The notes under the pieces were generated by a model. That model was given only the letters and a program-made list of their open reading frames with translations. It was not told the DNA's origin and ran no database searches. Positions 5,940 through 14,179 of a DNA stretch of 17,777 nt are shown here, in pieces (within the stretch, counting starts at the first letter, position 1; the number at the start of each line of letters is the position of its first letter). The DNA is from Bacteroidales bacterium (lineage in GTDB: Bacteria > Bacteroidota > Bacteroidia > Bacteroidales > WCHB1-69): assembly GCA_023229985.1 (NCBI GenBank), contig JALNYF010000044.1, positions 1 to 17,777 of the forward strand, in the 5' to 3' direction. Both the position numbers and the translations under genes were made by a program.

Positions 5940-6539
5940 ATGCCTTTGGCGGCATTCGTGGACGTGCTGTGCGACGGCAACCTCTCATCACTCTACGACG
6001 GCAACCCGCCGCAAAACCGCGACCAAACGCTTGAAAAGCGGCATTTCGAATCGCTACATACGGAGTACACGCAGAGGATGCTCGACGACGACGTCTCGGT
6101 GTACGAAAATCTGAAGAGGATGGCGATAGCGCTGTCCTCGATACGCATGCTGGAGGCGGCGGTGATGCTTGCGAAGGACGGCAGCCTCACGGACGGCGAG
6201 TGCCTGAGGATACTCCGTTCCAACGGCGTGCGGCTCACCAACGACAACGACAGGAACGTGGTCGTGCTGTCCTCGATGCTCGGCAAGGCGATAAGAAGGT
6301 ACAGGGAGGCGAGGGAGAAGTACGACGCGCAGCTCGCGCAGGGCGGCAGGCAGGACAGGAAGCACTTCATGTCGCTGCTGGCGGGCATGTCGAGCCACTT
6401 CGGATTCTCCATACCGTTCATGGCGACCACCGTCGGCGAGTTCTGCGCCCTGTACCGGCAGATGACCGACGAGATACGGGAAATGAGGAGCAGGCAGGCA
6501 CAGCAGAGGAAGCAGAACGACCTCAGGAGGAAGAGATAA
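5940..6539 (+). CDS. Phage protein in tail-chaperone position (upstream of tape measure)
   Basis: 199 aa from the ATG at 5940. The in-frame TTG at 5919 is a likely alternative start: it would add LYRNIDE, and a 'LYxSIDELPL' opening is typical of this Bacteroidota phage family as I remember it. It would overlap the small upstream gene by 20 nt. The protein is mostly helical, with a long amphipathic stretch (about 40-130) and a basic tail (QQRKQNDLRRKR). The gene immediately before the tape measure often encodes a tail assembly chaperone; that assignment rests on position. Rich in AGG and ATA codons. Confidence 0.6.
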   Translation: MPLAAFVDVLCDGNLSSLYDGNPPQNRDQTLEKRHFESLHTEYTQRMLDDDVSVYENLKRMAIALSSIRMLEAAVMLAKDGSLTDGECLRILRSNGVRLTNDNDRNVVVLSSMLGKAIRRYREAREKYDAQLAQGGRQDRKHFMSLLAGMSSHFGFSIPFMATTVGEFCALYRQMTDEIREMRSRQAQQRKQNDLRRKR

Positions 6540-6557
6540 CGGATTAGGTTTTTGGTT

Positions 6558-7373
6558 ATGGCAGAGAGCATAGACAGGATAATAGCGGAAGAGGCGTTCG
6601 ACCAGCTCAAGCAGCTGCTGTCGGGACTGGAGGCGTGCGACGCGAAGATGCAGGAGTTCATCAGGACGGTGGACTCACTCAAGAAGTCATTGGAGGGCTC
6701 CAAGGGGCTGAAACAGGTCGGCGAGGAATACGAGAAGCTCGTCACCGCCACCGAGAAACTCAACAAGGCGACCGAGGAGAAGGTGAGAATCGAGGAGAAG
6801 GTGGAGAAGGAATGCCGCTCGCTCGCGGTGTACGTCGCCAAGGAGAGAGAGGAATACCGGAAGGGCGGTGAGGCGATGTCCGAGCAGCAGCGGAAGATGC
6901 AGTCGGTGGCCGAGACGATGGTGGACCAGCAGCGCAGGCTCCAGTCCGTCACCGAGCAGCTGAAGGCGGCAAGGGCCGAGTATGCGGAGAGCGGAAGAAG
7001 CAGTGGGGAACTCAAGACCCGCATAGCCGAACTGATGGTCGAGGAGGCGAAGCTCAAGGAGAGCATAGCCGACGGCAGCAAGGAGTTCAAGAACCGCATC
7101 ACCGAGAGCCAGAACGAGGAGGACAGCCTCAGGTCGAAGGCGGCGCTCCTCTCCCAGTTGAAACAGCAGTACGAATCATTGTCCGAGAGCGAGCGCAACA
7201 ACTCGGCCGTGGGTGGCGAACTGCGGCAGCAGATGTCGGCACGTGCCTTCGACCGAATTTTGAAAGTCGCCCGCACCATCGCCGACCTGAATCACGCACC
7301 CGAGATTCATATCGACCACCTCTCCGAAGCCATCAATTTCCGAAGTTTAGACCGCGATAATTGGGGGAAATAA
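6558..7373 (+). CDS. Chimera: phage tape-measure N-terminus fused in frame to ComM C-terminus
   Basis: 271 aa from the ATG at 6558 (a TTG two codons earlier is less likely). Residues 1-225 are an almost continuous coiled coil rich in Glu, Lys and Gln. They begin MAESIDRIIAEEAFDQLKQL and reach LSESERNNSAVGGELRQQ, the style of the N-terminus of Bacteroidota phage tape-measure proteins, which normally run to many hundreds of residues with membrane-active segments. Those segments are absent. From residue 226 (nt 7233) the sequence becomes MSARAFDRILKVARTIADL and ends RSLDRDNWGK, the C-terminal Mg_chelatase_C domain of ComM/YifB. The frame is open across the join. The fusion is unlikely to act as either parent; it is a deletion/insertion scar or an assembly join. 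Confidence 0.75.
   Translation: MAESIDRIIAEEAFDQLKQLLSGLEACDAKMQEFIRTVDSLKKSLEGSKGLKQVGEEYEKLVTATEKLNKATEEKVRIEEKVEKECRSLAVYVAKEREEYRKGGEAMSEQQRKMQSVAETMVDQQRRLQSVTEQLKAARAEYAESGRSSGELKTRIAELMVEEAKLKESIADGSKEFKNRITESQNEEDSLRSKAALLSQLKQQYESLSESERNNSAVGGELRQQMSARAFDRILKVARTIADLNHAPEIHIDHLSEAINFRSLDRDNWGK
7233..7373 (+). pseudogene. comM: 3' remnant of comM/yifB (Mg chelatase-like ATPase C-terminus)
   Basis: 46 codons with the hallmark ComM C-terminal pattern: (L/M)SARA(Y/F)DRILKVARTIADL, then HLSEAI, then RSLDR, then WG. Full ComM is about 500 aa with an AAA+ Mg-chelatase domain and acts in natural transformation as a branch-migration helicase. The rest of the gene is not in this window. comM is a known insertion site for genomic islands (for example in Acinetobacter), so interruption here is plausible. 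Confidence 0.85.
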
Positions 7374-7421
7374 TACCTTTCTATTGCTCCGATTTTATCT
7401 AAAATTTGAAAAATAATCAGC

Positions 7422-7451
7422 TTGTCATTTCATGAAAATTATGTACTTTTG
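7422..7451 (+). promoter_or_regulatory. ackA promoter
   Basis: TTG at 7422-7424, 19 nt, TACTTTTG at 7444-7451: a full match to the Bacteroidota promoter pattern, 45 nt ahead of the ackA ATG. Confidence 0.7.
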
Positions 7452-7496
7452 TCGCTTGATAGAAAATCACTCAACAAAAAAAATAATATTCAAAAA

Positions 7497-8708
7497 ATGA
7501 AAATCTTAGTTTTAAACTGTGGAAGTTCCTCAATTAAATATCAATTAATTGACATGGCTAACAACGCCGAATTAAAGGCAAAGGGAATAGTTGAACGTAT
7601 TGGTCTTGAAATGGGCGAGTTCACTCACAAACCGGTTGGAAAGGACAAATACTATGTGCAGCGTCCCATTAAAGACCATGCAGAAGGTATCAATTTGGTA
7701 CTTAATACATTAGTAGATCCAAAGCTGGGAGTTATTGCTTCTTTAAGCGAAATTGGTGCCGTAGGACATCGCGTGGCTCACGGCGGAGAATATTTTAAAC
7801 AAAGTTCCCTTATCGGCAAAAAAGAGATTGAAGAAATTGAAAAATTGTGTACATTGGCACCTCTCCACAATCCTGCCAGCTTAGTAGGTATCAATGAAAT
7901 GATGAATTTATTGCCGAACACGCCACAAACCGCCGTTTTCGACACTTCTTTCCATCAAACAATGCCAGCCGAAGCCTTTTTGTACGCCATTCCATACGAA
8001 TACTACGAAAACCAAAGAATCCGCAGATACGGTTTCCACGGAACCAGCCACAAATATGTAGCTCCCAAAGCCGCTGAATTAGTTGGAATAGATTATCAAA
8101 ATTCAAAAATTATCAGCTGCCACTTAGGTAACGGAGCGTCCATCTGTGCCGTTAAAAATGGGAAATCTGTCGATACTTCCATGGGATTTACGCCTGTAGA
8201 AGGTTTGATAATGGGAACTCGCTGCGGCGATTTAGATGCCGGAGCACTTCTTTATATTGCTGAAAATGAAAACTTTTCAATTAAAGAAATGAATACTTTC
8301 ATCAATAAAAAATCAGGACTGCTGGGCGTTTCCGGCAAAAGCGTCGATATGCGCGACATCCACGCAGGAAAAAAGAGCGGCGACAAACGCTCCACGTATG
8401 CTTTCGATATGTTTGCCTATAGAGTTAAAAAATACATCGGCGCTTATGCAGCTGCTATGAACGGCGTGGATATCATCTTGTTCACTGGCGGTATCGGCGA
8501 AAATGCCTTCTTCCAACGCGAAGCTATCTGCGAAGGTCTCGAATTCTTGGGCACTAAATTAGATAAAGCTCAAAATGAAAAATTGATTGGCGAAGACGGA
8601 ATCATCTCTACCCCCGATTCAAAAGTGAAATTGTTGGTTATCTCTACCAATGAAGAATTGGTCATCGCTACAGACACCTTCAAATTAGTAAAAGGCGAGA
8701 AACTTTAA
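7497..8708 (+). CDS. ackA: Acetate kinase
   Basis: 403 aa, the usual family length (about 400). It interconverts acetate + ATP and acetyl phosphate + ADP in the cytoplasm, with phosphotransacetylase as the usual partner; pta is not adjacent here. Family signatures are clear: LVLNCGSSSIKYQ at the N-terminus (N7, S10 and S12 in the canonical positions), VFDTSFHQTMP, RRYGFHGTSHKYV, HLGNGAS, SMGFTPVEGLIMGTRCGDLD and FTGGIGENA. The ATG at 7497 is chosen because MKILVLN is the standard start and because the longer frame begins inside the promoter. Codons are AT-rich, in contrast with the block to the left. Confidence 0.97.
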   Translation: MKILVLNCGSSSIKYQLIDMANNAELKAKGIVERIGLEMGEFTHKPVGKDKYYVQRPIKDHAEGINLVLNTLVDPKLGVIASLSEIGAVGHRVAHGGEYFKQSSLIGKKEIEEIEKLCTLAPLHNPASLVGINEMMNLLPNTPQTAVFDTSFHQTMPAEAFLYAIPYEYYENQRIRRYGFHGTSHKYVAPKAAELVGIDYQNSKIISCHLGNGASICAVKNGKSVDTSMGFTPVEGLIMGTRCGDLDAGALLYIAENENFSIKEMNTFINKKSGLLGVSGKSVDMRDIHAGKKSGDKRSTYAFDMFAYRVKKYIGAYAAAMNGVDIILFTGGIGENAFFQREAICEGLEFLGTKLDKAQNEKLIGEDGIISTPDSKVKLLVISTNEELVIATDTFKLVKGEKL

Positions 8709-8725
8709 TCCCTTCAGTATTACCC

Positions 8726-8752
8726 AAAAAGCTACTTTCAAGTAGCTTTTTT
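8726..8752 (+). terminator. Intrinsic terminator of ackA
   Basis: A5, then GCTACT (8731-8736), loop TTCA, AGTAGC (8741-8746) and T6 (8747-8752). The stem is extended by A-U pairs. Confidence 0.8.
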
Positions 8753-8773
8753 AATATAAAAACCTAAATCATA

Positions 8774-9484
8774 ATGACATATCAGATTATTAAAGATGAA
8801 TTGATGGCGGGTGCAACTCCCCAAAAAGCCGCCGACCTTTCTCGCTTCTTCAAAACCGGAAAAGGTCAATATGGCGAAGGCGACCAATTTATGGGCGTTA
8901 CGGTCCCCGTTATCCGCCAAATTGTCAAAAAATATAAATTAGTTGAAAGAGACGATATTCAAAAACTCCTTCAAGACCCTTACCACGAATGTAGAATGAT
9001 TGCACTTCAACTTTTAGTCAATCAATACAAAAATAGTAAACAAGACAAATCCAAGCAAAAAGAGATATTTGATTTCTATTTAGCTAATACTCAATTTATT
9101 AATAATTGGGACTTGGTTGATTTGTCGTGTGGAGAAATTGTGGGGAAATATTTGTACGACAAGTCCAGAGAACCGTTATATCAATTAGCGCATAGCGGCT
9201 TTTTATGGGAAGAACGAATTGCCATTATCAGCACCCTGCCTTACATCAAATCCGACCAATTTGATGACACACTGCAAATTGCGAAGATTTTGCTTCATCA
9301 CCCACACGACTTAATACACAAAGCTGTGGGCTGGATGCTGCGCGAAATTGGGAAACGCGACTTTGAAGCGGAATATCAATTTCTGATGGAAAACAATCGT
9401 TATCAATCTATGCCACGCACCATGCTTCGCTATGCCATTGAAAAATTCCCGGAGGATTTAAGACAAAGAATTCTGAAATCGTAA
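8774..9484 (+). CDS. AlkD-like DNA alkylation repair glycosylase
   Basis: 236 aa, close to B. cereus AlkD (237 aa). It is a HEAT-like repeat helical protein that excises positively charged N3- and N7-alkylpurines without base flipping. Visible family features: NNWDLVD (W112 and D116, equivalent to AlkD W109 and D113 with the same spacing), W187 in AVGWMLREIGKRD, and the PRTMLRYAIEKFP C-terminal helix. It lies 22 nt after the ackA terminator in the same direction. No TAnnTTTG promoter is visible, so it may rely on read-through or an unseen promoter. Confidence 0.9.
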   Translation: MTYQIIKDELMAGATPQKAADLSRFFKTGKGQYGEGDQFMGVTVPVIRQIVKKYKLVERDDIQKLLQDPYHECRMIALQLLVNQYKNSKQDKSKQKEIFDFYLANTQFINNWDLVDLSCGEIVGKYLYDKSREPLYQLAHSGFLWEERIAIISTLPYIKSDQFDDTLQIAKILLHHPHDLIHKAVGWMLREIGKRDFEAEYQFLMENNRYQSMPRTMLRYAIEKFPEDLRQRILKS

Positions 9485-9518
9485 ATTAAATCGCGCAATT
9501 TCTTATTACAAAGCAAAA

Positions 9519-9550
9519 AAAAGACCGTCTGAATACTCAAACGGTCTTTT
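9519..9550. terminator. Bidirectional terminator between convergent genes
   Basis: AAAAGACCGT (9519-9528), 12-nt loop, ACGGTCTTTT (9541-9550), with A-tract and T-tract flanks that serve both strands. It sits between the AlkD-like gene (+) and the T9SS protein gene (-). Confidence 0.8.
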
Positions 9551-9566
9551 CATTATAAGTGTAAAA

Positions 9567-10265
9567 TTATTTTACAATAGAAATTTTCTTTGTAACGATA
9601 TTATTGCCATCAACAACGCGAACGATATAAAGACCTTTTGCGAAGTTAGAAGCATCAATCTCTTGATTTGCTGAAGCATTTTCAATGTTAGCAACAACTT
9701 TTCCGGTCATGTCAAATACAGAAACTTGAGCATTTTCTGCATTGGCAACGTTGATAACGTCAGAAGCAGGGTTCGGATATACAGCAACTTCATCTTGAGC
9801 GAACTCGTTGATAGAGACGAGGCGAGTTACTTGTACACAAGCTTGATTGTTCGTTAAATCAGGGTCAGTGGTAACACCAGCAAAAGAAACTTTGTAGCAA
9901 AGTTCTGCTGAAGTAATTTGGTAATTATCCATATCTGCGGCGGTAAGGATAGGTGTTTGACCTCCCAATGCAACGGCGGAACCAACAGGAACACTATCAA
10001 GTTGAGAACCCAACAAATACATTCTACCTAAATCGGTATTATCAACAGAAATCGTAATATAAATAGTATCGGTAGCTGCAACAAGGTCCGGACCATTATT
10101 AAGAAGACCTACGGATGGATTCAAATCATCTGTAGCACCTAATTGGATTTCTGTAATAACCTGATTCTCATCATCTAAGAAGCCCGTTAATTCATAATCT
10201 GCACTTTGAGCATTCACTGCAACTGCTACGAAGCAGGCAAAAAACATTGTAAAAATTTTTTTCAT
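9567..10265 (-). CDS. Small T9SS-exported protein
   Basis: 232 aa from the ATG at 10265. The longer frame starting at 10316 is rejected because it begins upstream of and overlaps the promoter box, and because MKKIFTMFFACFVAVAVNAQ is an ideal signal peptide. The middle part (about 22-155) is beta-rich, with NNGPDLVAATDTIYITIS and PDLTNNQACVQV, reminiscent of CARDB/Ig-like domains. The last ~75 residues are a T9SS type A sorting domain, from VAVYPNPASD to a basic C-terminal strand (TKKISIVK). Predicted secreted or surface-attached; the specific function is unknown. Confidence 0.85.
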   Translation of the reverse strand: MKKIFTMFFACFVAVAVNAQSADYELTGFLDDENQVITEIQLGATDDLNPSVGLLNNGPDLVAATDTIYITISVDNTDLGRMYLLGSQLDSVPVGSAVALGGQTPILTAADMDNYQITSAELCYKVSFAGVTTDPDLTNNQACVQVTRLVSINEFAQDEVAVYPNPASDVINVANAENAQVSVFDMTGKVVANIENASANQEIDASNFAKGLYIVRVVDGNNIVTKKISIVK

Positions 10266-10305
10266 TCTAAATAATTTTTGATTATTAATTGATTTTAAAA
10301 CTGTG

Positions 10306-10313
10306 CAAAAGTA
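10306..10313 (-). promoter_or_regulatory. -7 box for the small T9SS gene
   Basis: On the minus strand this reads TACTTTTG followed by CAC, about 40 nt before the ATG at 10265. No TTG is found 19 nt upstream, so the -33 element is poor. Confidence 0.45.
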
Positions 10314-10344
10314 CAAAAAAAATCTTTCACGCGATCACCGAAAG
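10314..10344 (-). terminator. Weak terminator after the SAM hydrolase gene
   Basis: Minus strand: CTTTC (from 10344), 11-nt loop, GAAAG (to 10324), A, then T8. The stem is only 5 bp but the T-run is good. It overlaps the upstream side of the next gene's promoter. Confidence 0.35.
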
Positions 10345-10359
10345 AATAATTTTTAATAT

Positions 10360-11124
10360 TTAAATTACCGTTAATAAAATTTCAGTTTTGGCTTCCCAAG
10401 CATCTAAAATAGCAATATTTCCGCGATAAGTGGTTATTTCGAGAACTCCCATGCTATTCGGAACAAAGTAAGCGTTTCCTGCTGTTTCCAAGTATGAATC
10501 TGCATATTCCGTAATTTGTACCCGTCCGACATAAGCAATAAACTTCTTGTTTTGGGTAGCATGTAAAAACATTTCAACGGGAATATTGGTAATGATATTA
10601 TGATGCACATCGACATAGACGGTAGTTCCGGTAATTTGATTTTTCGCAGAATTATAATTCAGCTCAAGTGGTATGGCGCGTTTTTGGACTACATATTTTG
10701 CTGTATGTTGCGCAAACGTCTGCTGAATACACATCGAACAAAGGGCTTGGATTTTAGACAAGTAATTCGTTTCATTTCCGTTATAACAGAAGATAGGGAA
10801 ATCGGGTTGGTCAATTTCATCAAAAAGCAGAGAAATAATTCCGTCGTCATTGGCGATAAAGAAATGTCCCTGATAAGGAATCAGCACAGGGTTTACCGGC
10901 ATGTTAGCGTATGTTCCGACCAAAACGACATGAATTGTACCGACCGGAAATGAGGAAAAGGTATGTTTGAGGATAAAGGCAGCTTGATGAATATTCAATA
11001 ATTCAACTGCGTGCGTGATATCGAAAATATTTACATTGGGAATTTGGGAGTACAATTTTCCTTTAAACATTGCCAAATAAGGTTCTCGCAGGCTCCAATC
11101 ACTAATTAACGTAATATTATTCAT
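10360..11124 (-). CDS. SAM hydroxide adenosyltransferase (DUF62 family)
   Basis: 254 aa. The start ITLISDWSLREPYLAMFKGKLY matches the family opening (LTDFG.rDpYVg.mKGvi), with the conserved Asp at residue 9. ANDDGIISLL matches the second conserved block (PdNGlls), followed by the C-terminal beta-barrel half. Family members hydrolyse S-adenosylmethionine to adenosine and methionine using water/hydroxide; halogenases are relatives, but nothing here suggests halogenation. It starts 10 nt after the GH3 gene's stop, so it is the second gene of that operon. Cytoplasmic; the physiological reason for the pairing is unknown. Confidence 0.85.
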   Translation of the reverse strand: MNNITLISDWSLREPYLAMFKGKLYSQIPNVNIFDITHAVELLNIHQAAFILKHTFSSFPVGTIHVVLVGTYANMPVNPVLIPYQGHFFIANDDGIISLLFDEIDQPDFPIFCYNGNETNYLSKIQALCSMCIQQTFAQHTAKYVVQKRAIPLELNYNSAKNQITGTTVYVDVHHNIITNIPVEMFLHATQNKKFIAYVGRVQITEYADSYLETAGNAYFVPNSMGVLEITTYRGNIAILDAWEAKTEILLTVI

Positions 11125-11134
11125 TATCTAAAAT

Positions 11135-14077
11135 TTAGAGTCCTAATCCTTTATAGATTTCCTCATGAACCAACAATCTAAGTTTTGATTTTGCCAAATT
11201 GTTAGGTTCTGCATTGGGGAAAACTCTGTTTGAAAGAAAGACATAGATTAAATCATTTTCTGGATCACACCAAAAAACCGTACCGGTAAATCCCTGATGT
11301 CCGTAGGTCGTATTTTCAGCTTGAATCGGAAGAACCGGATTTTTCTTGGCATAAGAGGGTATGTCAAATCCTAAACCACGACGATGACAACCGTGAATAG
11401 AATAGACGGAAGTAAACATTTTGATCGTTTTATGGGAGAAATAAGTCTTTCCGTCCCAATTTCCGTCATTCATGAGCATAGATAAAATGACGGATACATC
11501 GTGAGCGGTAGAGAACAAGCCGGCATTACCGCAAACTCCGCCAAAGAGGGCAGCCGATTGGTCATGGACATAACCTTGCACAACCTGACATCGAAAATAA
11601 TGGTCATCTTCCGTCGGCGCAATTTGCTCTAACTGATGAGTATTCAACGGATTAAAGGTCGTATTTTTTAATCCTAACGGTTCATAAAAATAATTGTGCA
11701 AATAAACATCAATGGGCTGTTGAGTGATTTGTTCAACCATCTCTTTTAAAAGAATAAAACCCAAGTCGCTATAAACATATTTTTTTTCGTTCAGTTTGCA
11801 ATGGGCAATTTTCGTTCTTACTATATCGGGATAGTCATTGCGAAGGAAAACACCACTGGCTACTTCTATAGAAAATTGTGCGTTTTTTTCTTTTCGCAAA
11901 TAGGTTGAGTCCATCTTCCCGTTCACGGCAATTTCGCGATAGAAAGGAATGAACGCCGGCAAACCGGAAGTATGGGTAAGTAATTCAACGAGCGTTAATT
12001 CAGCTTTGTCTGTACCTTTCAGATAGGGCAAATACTGCCCTATTTTGTCGCTTAATTCCAAGCTGTCGGCTTCATAAAGTTTCATCACGGCTAAGGTGGT
12101 AGCCAACGACTTGGTCATCGAAGCCAAGTCGTACATGGTTTCGGATGTAACCGGATTTTGGTCATCATAGCGTTGATTCCCAAAATTCTTGTAATAAACC
12201 ATTTGTCCGCCATGCAAGGCTGCAATTTGACAGCCGGGAATGATTTTGCCATCAATGGCGGCTTGCACCAACGAATCCAAGTGCAGGTTGGTAGTATCCG
12301 GCAAGAGAGAGAAATCCTCTTTTTCCAATTTTGTATTCACAACAGGTGGTAACATAATTCCCGATTCTGCAGGAAACTTAGAAGTAGAAACGGGCAAATG
12401 ACCCGAGAACCCTATTTCGCCGTAAATGGCGCGCATAACTGATTGAGCAGAATTTACAGTGGGCTGATAACCTACAATGACAGATTGATAACGCGATAAA
12501 TCTGGAAATCTTTCTAACGCATAAGGATTCCCAAATAAAGAAAAAATAACTTGATTATTAACGAGGGCTGCTTTTAAAAAATCGATGGTTTCCGCATAAA
12601 CACCATAATTATATTTAAGTAACTGATTTGTACTCAAAATATAAACAATAACTGTGTGATAGTTCGCAATTGAATCAGTCAGGGCGGCATAATCTTTCTT
12701 GTTGACGGAGCGATGTAACTGCATAAAGTCAAGGTGATAGCGGTTTGCCAAATCACGATACGCATTGGAATCCTCAAAACCGCCCACGCAAAGGAGCAAA
12801 GAAGCGGAATCGGCATCAGACAAAGGCAGAATATGATCATTATTCACGAGCAAAGTAATTGCTTTTTCTTCTATTTTGTTGACAAGAGATTGTGTTTCTG
12901 TTGAATTAAGCTGATTGCAGGCCAAATGAGGAGAAACGGGGTTCAGGTCATACAAACCCTTATCTTCCTTAAATCGTAGCACGCGGAGGCAACGTTCATC
13001 AATCAGTTCTTCCGGGATTTTGCCTGAGAGGACTGCATTTTTAATGGCACTGATGACGACGTTAAGGTCGCTGGGGAGCAACAGAATATCAACGCCGGCG
13101 AGGAGTGCGGCGATTTCGGCATCTCCGTCGTGGGAATAATATTTGCGAAGGCCGTTCATGTCCATGGCGTCGGTAATAATGATGCCGTCATAACCCATCT
13201 CATTGCGAAGCAAATCGGTTATAATTTTATAAGAAAGAGAAGCCATAACATTTTTGCGACTATCCAACGCCGGTACACTCAGGTGAGAAACCATGACCAT
13301 ATCCACGCCTTCGGCAATATTTTTTCGAAAGGGAAAAAGTTCCACTTTTTCAAGTTCATCACGGGAAGAGTAAATGACCGGCAAATCAACATGAGAATCA
13401 ATATGTGTATTCCCGTGACCGGGAAAATGTTTAATGCACGCACTCACGCCGGCATCCTGCATACCGTGCATAAGAAAGACGCTCTTGCGTGCTACTTCAT
13501 CCGGGAGTTCGCCAAAGGAACGGCTGTTGATAACAGGATTATCAATATTGCTGTTGATATCCACACAAGGAGCAAAATCGATATGGATTCCTAACGCGAG
13601 ACACTGTTTCGCTATTTCAAATCCCATTTGATAAATAAGGGAATCATATTGCGGTGCAAGAGCACCGAGGGTCATCTGATGTGGGAAAATGGTGCAGCTG
13701 TCCAAACGCATGGCGGGACCCCACTCTCCATCAATGGATATGAGCATTGGAATGGGACATGCCGATTGAAGGCGATTTGTAAGAATGATTTCGCGAACGG
13801 GACTTCCTTGAAAAAAGCATACTCCACCGGGTTGATACTTCGATACGTCGGAAAGAATACTACTAATGGTTTTATTGTCATAATCAGAGCGTACGCGAAT
13901 CATCATCAGCTGCGCAATTTTTTGTTCCAAGGTGAGTGTTTTCAGCTTTTGCACCGCCCAAGATGCGTGATCACCAGGGAGTGCGGCAGAAGACGTTTGC
14001 AGCAAAGAAAAAGATAATCCCCACATAATAAGGAAAATGCAACAAACACGCAGAAAGGAAACATGGCACGATTGCAT
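11135..14077 (-). CDS. GH3 beta-N-acetylglucosaminidase fused to a beta-lactamase-like serine hydrolase
   Basis: 980 aa. N-terminal signal/anchor (about 10-32). Residues about 40-400 are a glycoside hydrolase family 3 barrel of NagZ type: KHFPGHGNTHIDSH (216-229) holds the NagZ-type Asp/His acid-base loop, and IITDAMDMNGL gives the likely nucleophile D303. Residues about 410-590 resemble the GH3 C-terminal domain. Residues about 605-980 are a class C beta-lactamase-like domain: SMTK (653-656, Ser nucleophile and Lys), YSD (769-771, where YxN is usual) and HQG (927-929, in place of KTG, as in many esterase-like members). It likely acts in the periplasm on peptidoglycan fragments; the second domain's substrate cannot be told from sequence. 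First gene of a two-gene operon with the SAM hydrolase. Confidence 0.9.
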   Translation of the reverse strand: MQSCHVSFLRVCCIFLIMWGLSFSLLQTSSAALPGDHASWAVQKLKTLTLEQKIAQLMMIRVRSDYDNKTISSILSDVSKYQPGGVCFFQGSPVREIILTNRLQSACPIPMLISIDGEWGPAMRLDSCTIFPHQMTLGALAPQYDSLIYQMGFEIAKQCLALGIHIDFAPCVDINSNIDNPVINSRSFGELPDEVARKSVFLMHGMQDAGVSACIKHFPGHGNTHIDSHVDLPVIYSSRDELEKVELFPFRKNIAEGVDMVMVSHLSVPALDSRKNVMASLSYKIITDLLRNEMGYDGIIITDAMDMNGLRKYYSHDGDAEIAALLAGVDILLLPSDLNVVISAIKNAVLSGKIPEELIDERCLRVLRFKEDKGLYDLNPVSPHLACNQLNSTETQSLVNKIEEKAITLLVNNDHILPLSDADSASLLLCVGGFEDSNAYRDLANRYHLDFMQLHRSVNKKDYAALTDSIANYHTVIVYILSTNQLLKYNYGVYAETIDFLKAALVNNQVIFSLFGNPYALERFPDLSRYQSVIVGYQPTVNSAQSVMRAIYGEIGFSGHLPVSTSKFPAESGIMLPPVVNTKLEKEDFSLLPDTTNLHLDSLVQAAIDGKIIPGCQIAALHGGQMVYYKNFGNQRYDDQNPVTSETMYDLASMTKSLATTLAVMKLYEADSLELSDKIGQYLPYLKGTDKAELTLVELLTHTSGLPAFIPFYREIAVNGKMDSTYLRKEKNAQFSIEVASGVFLRNDYPDIVRTKIAHCKLNEKKYVYSDLGFILLKEMVEQITQQPIDVYLHNYFYEPLGLKNTTFNPLNTHQLEQIAPTEDDHYFRCQVVQGYVHDQSAALFGGVCGNAGLFSTAHDVSVILSMLMNDGNWDGKTYFSHKTIKMFTSVYSIHGCHRRGLGFDIPSYAKKNPVLPIQAENTTYGHQGFTGTVFWCDPENDLIYVFLSNRVFPNAEPNNLAKSKLRLLVHEEIYKGLGL

Positions 14078-14105
14078 CGGACAGGGTAATTAATTTCTAA
14101 GAAAG

Positions 14106-14135
14106 CAAAGATATTGAAAAGAAAAACACAAACAA
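14106..14135 (-). promoter_or_regulatory. Promoter of the GH3 operon
   Basis: Minus strand: TTG (14135-14133), 19 nt, TATCTTTG (14113-14106), 28 nt before the ATG at 14077. Full match to the Bacteroidota pattern. Confidence 0.7.
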
Positions 14136-14179
14136 CGAGGAAAAAATGATAGTTTTAAACAATCTTCCGTTAATAGCAA

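Noticed and set aside
5993..7279. 428-codon open frame on the minus strand opposite the phage genes.
   Set aside because: Ser/Leu/Arg-rich shadow of GC-rich coding sequence; no domain, and the plus-strand genes have coherent protein features.
7422..7496. 25-codon N-terminal extension of ackA.
   Set aside because: Its start codon is the -33 TTG of the promoter; acetate kinases begin at MKILVLN.
10266..10316. 17-codon extension of the small T9SS protein on the minus strand.
   Set aside because: It overlaps the -7 box, and it would bury a perfect signal peptide.
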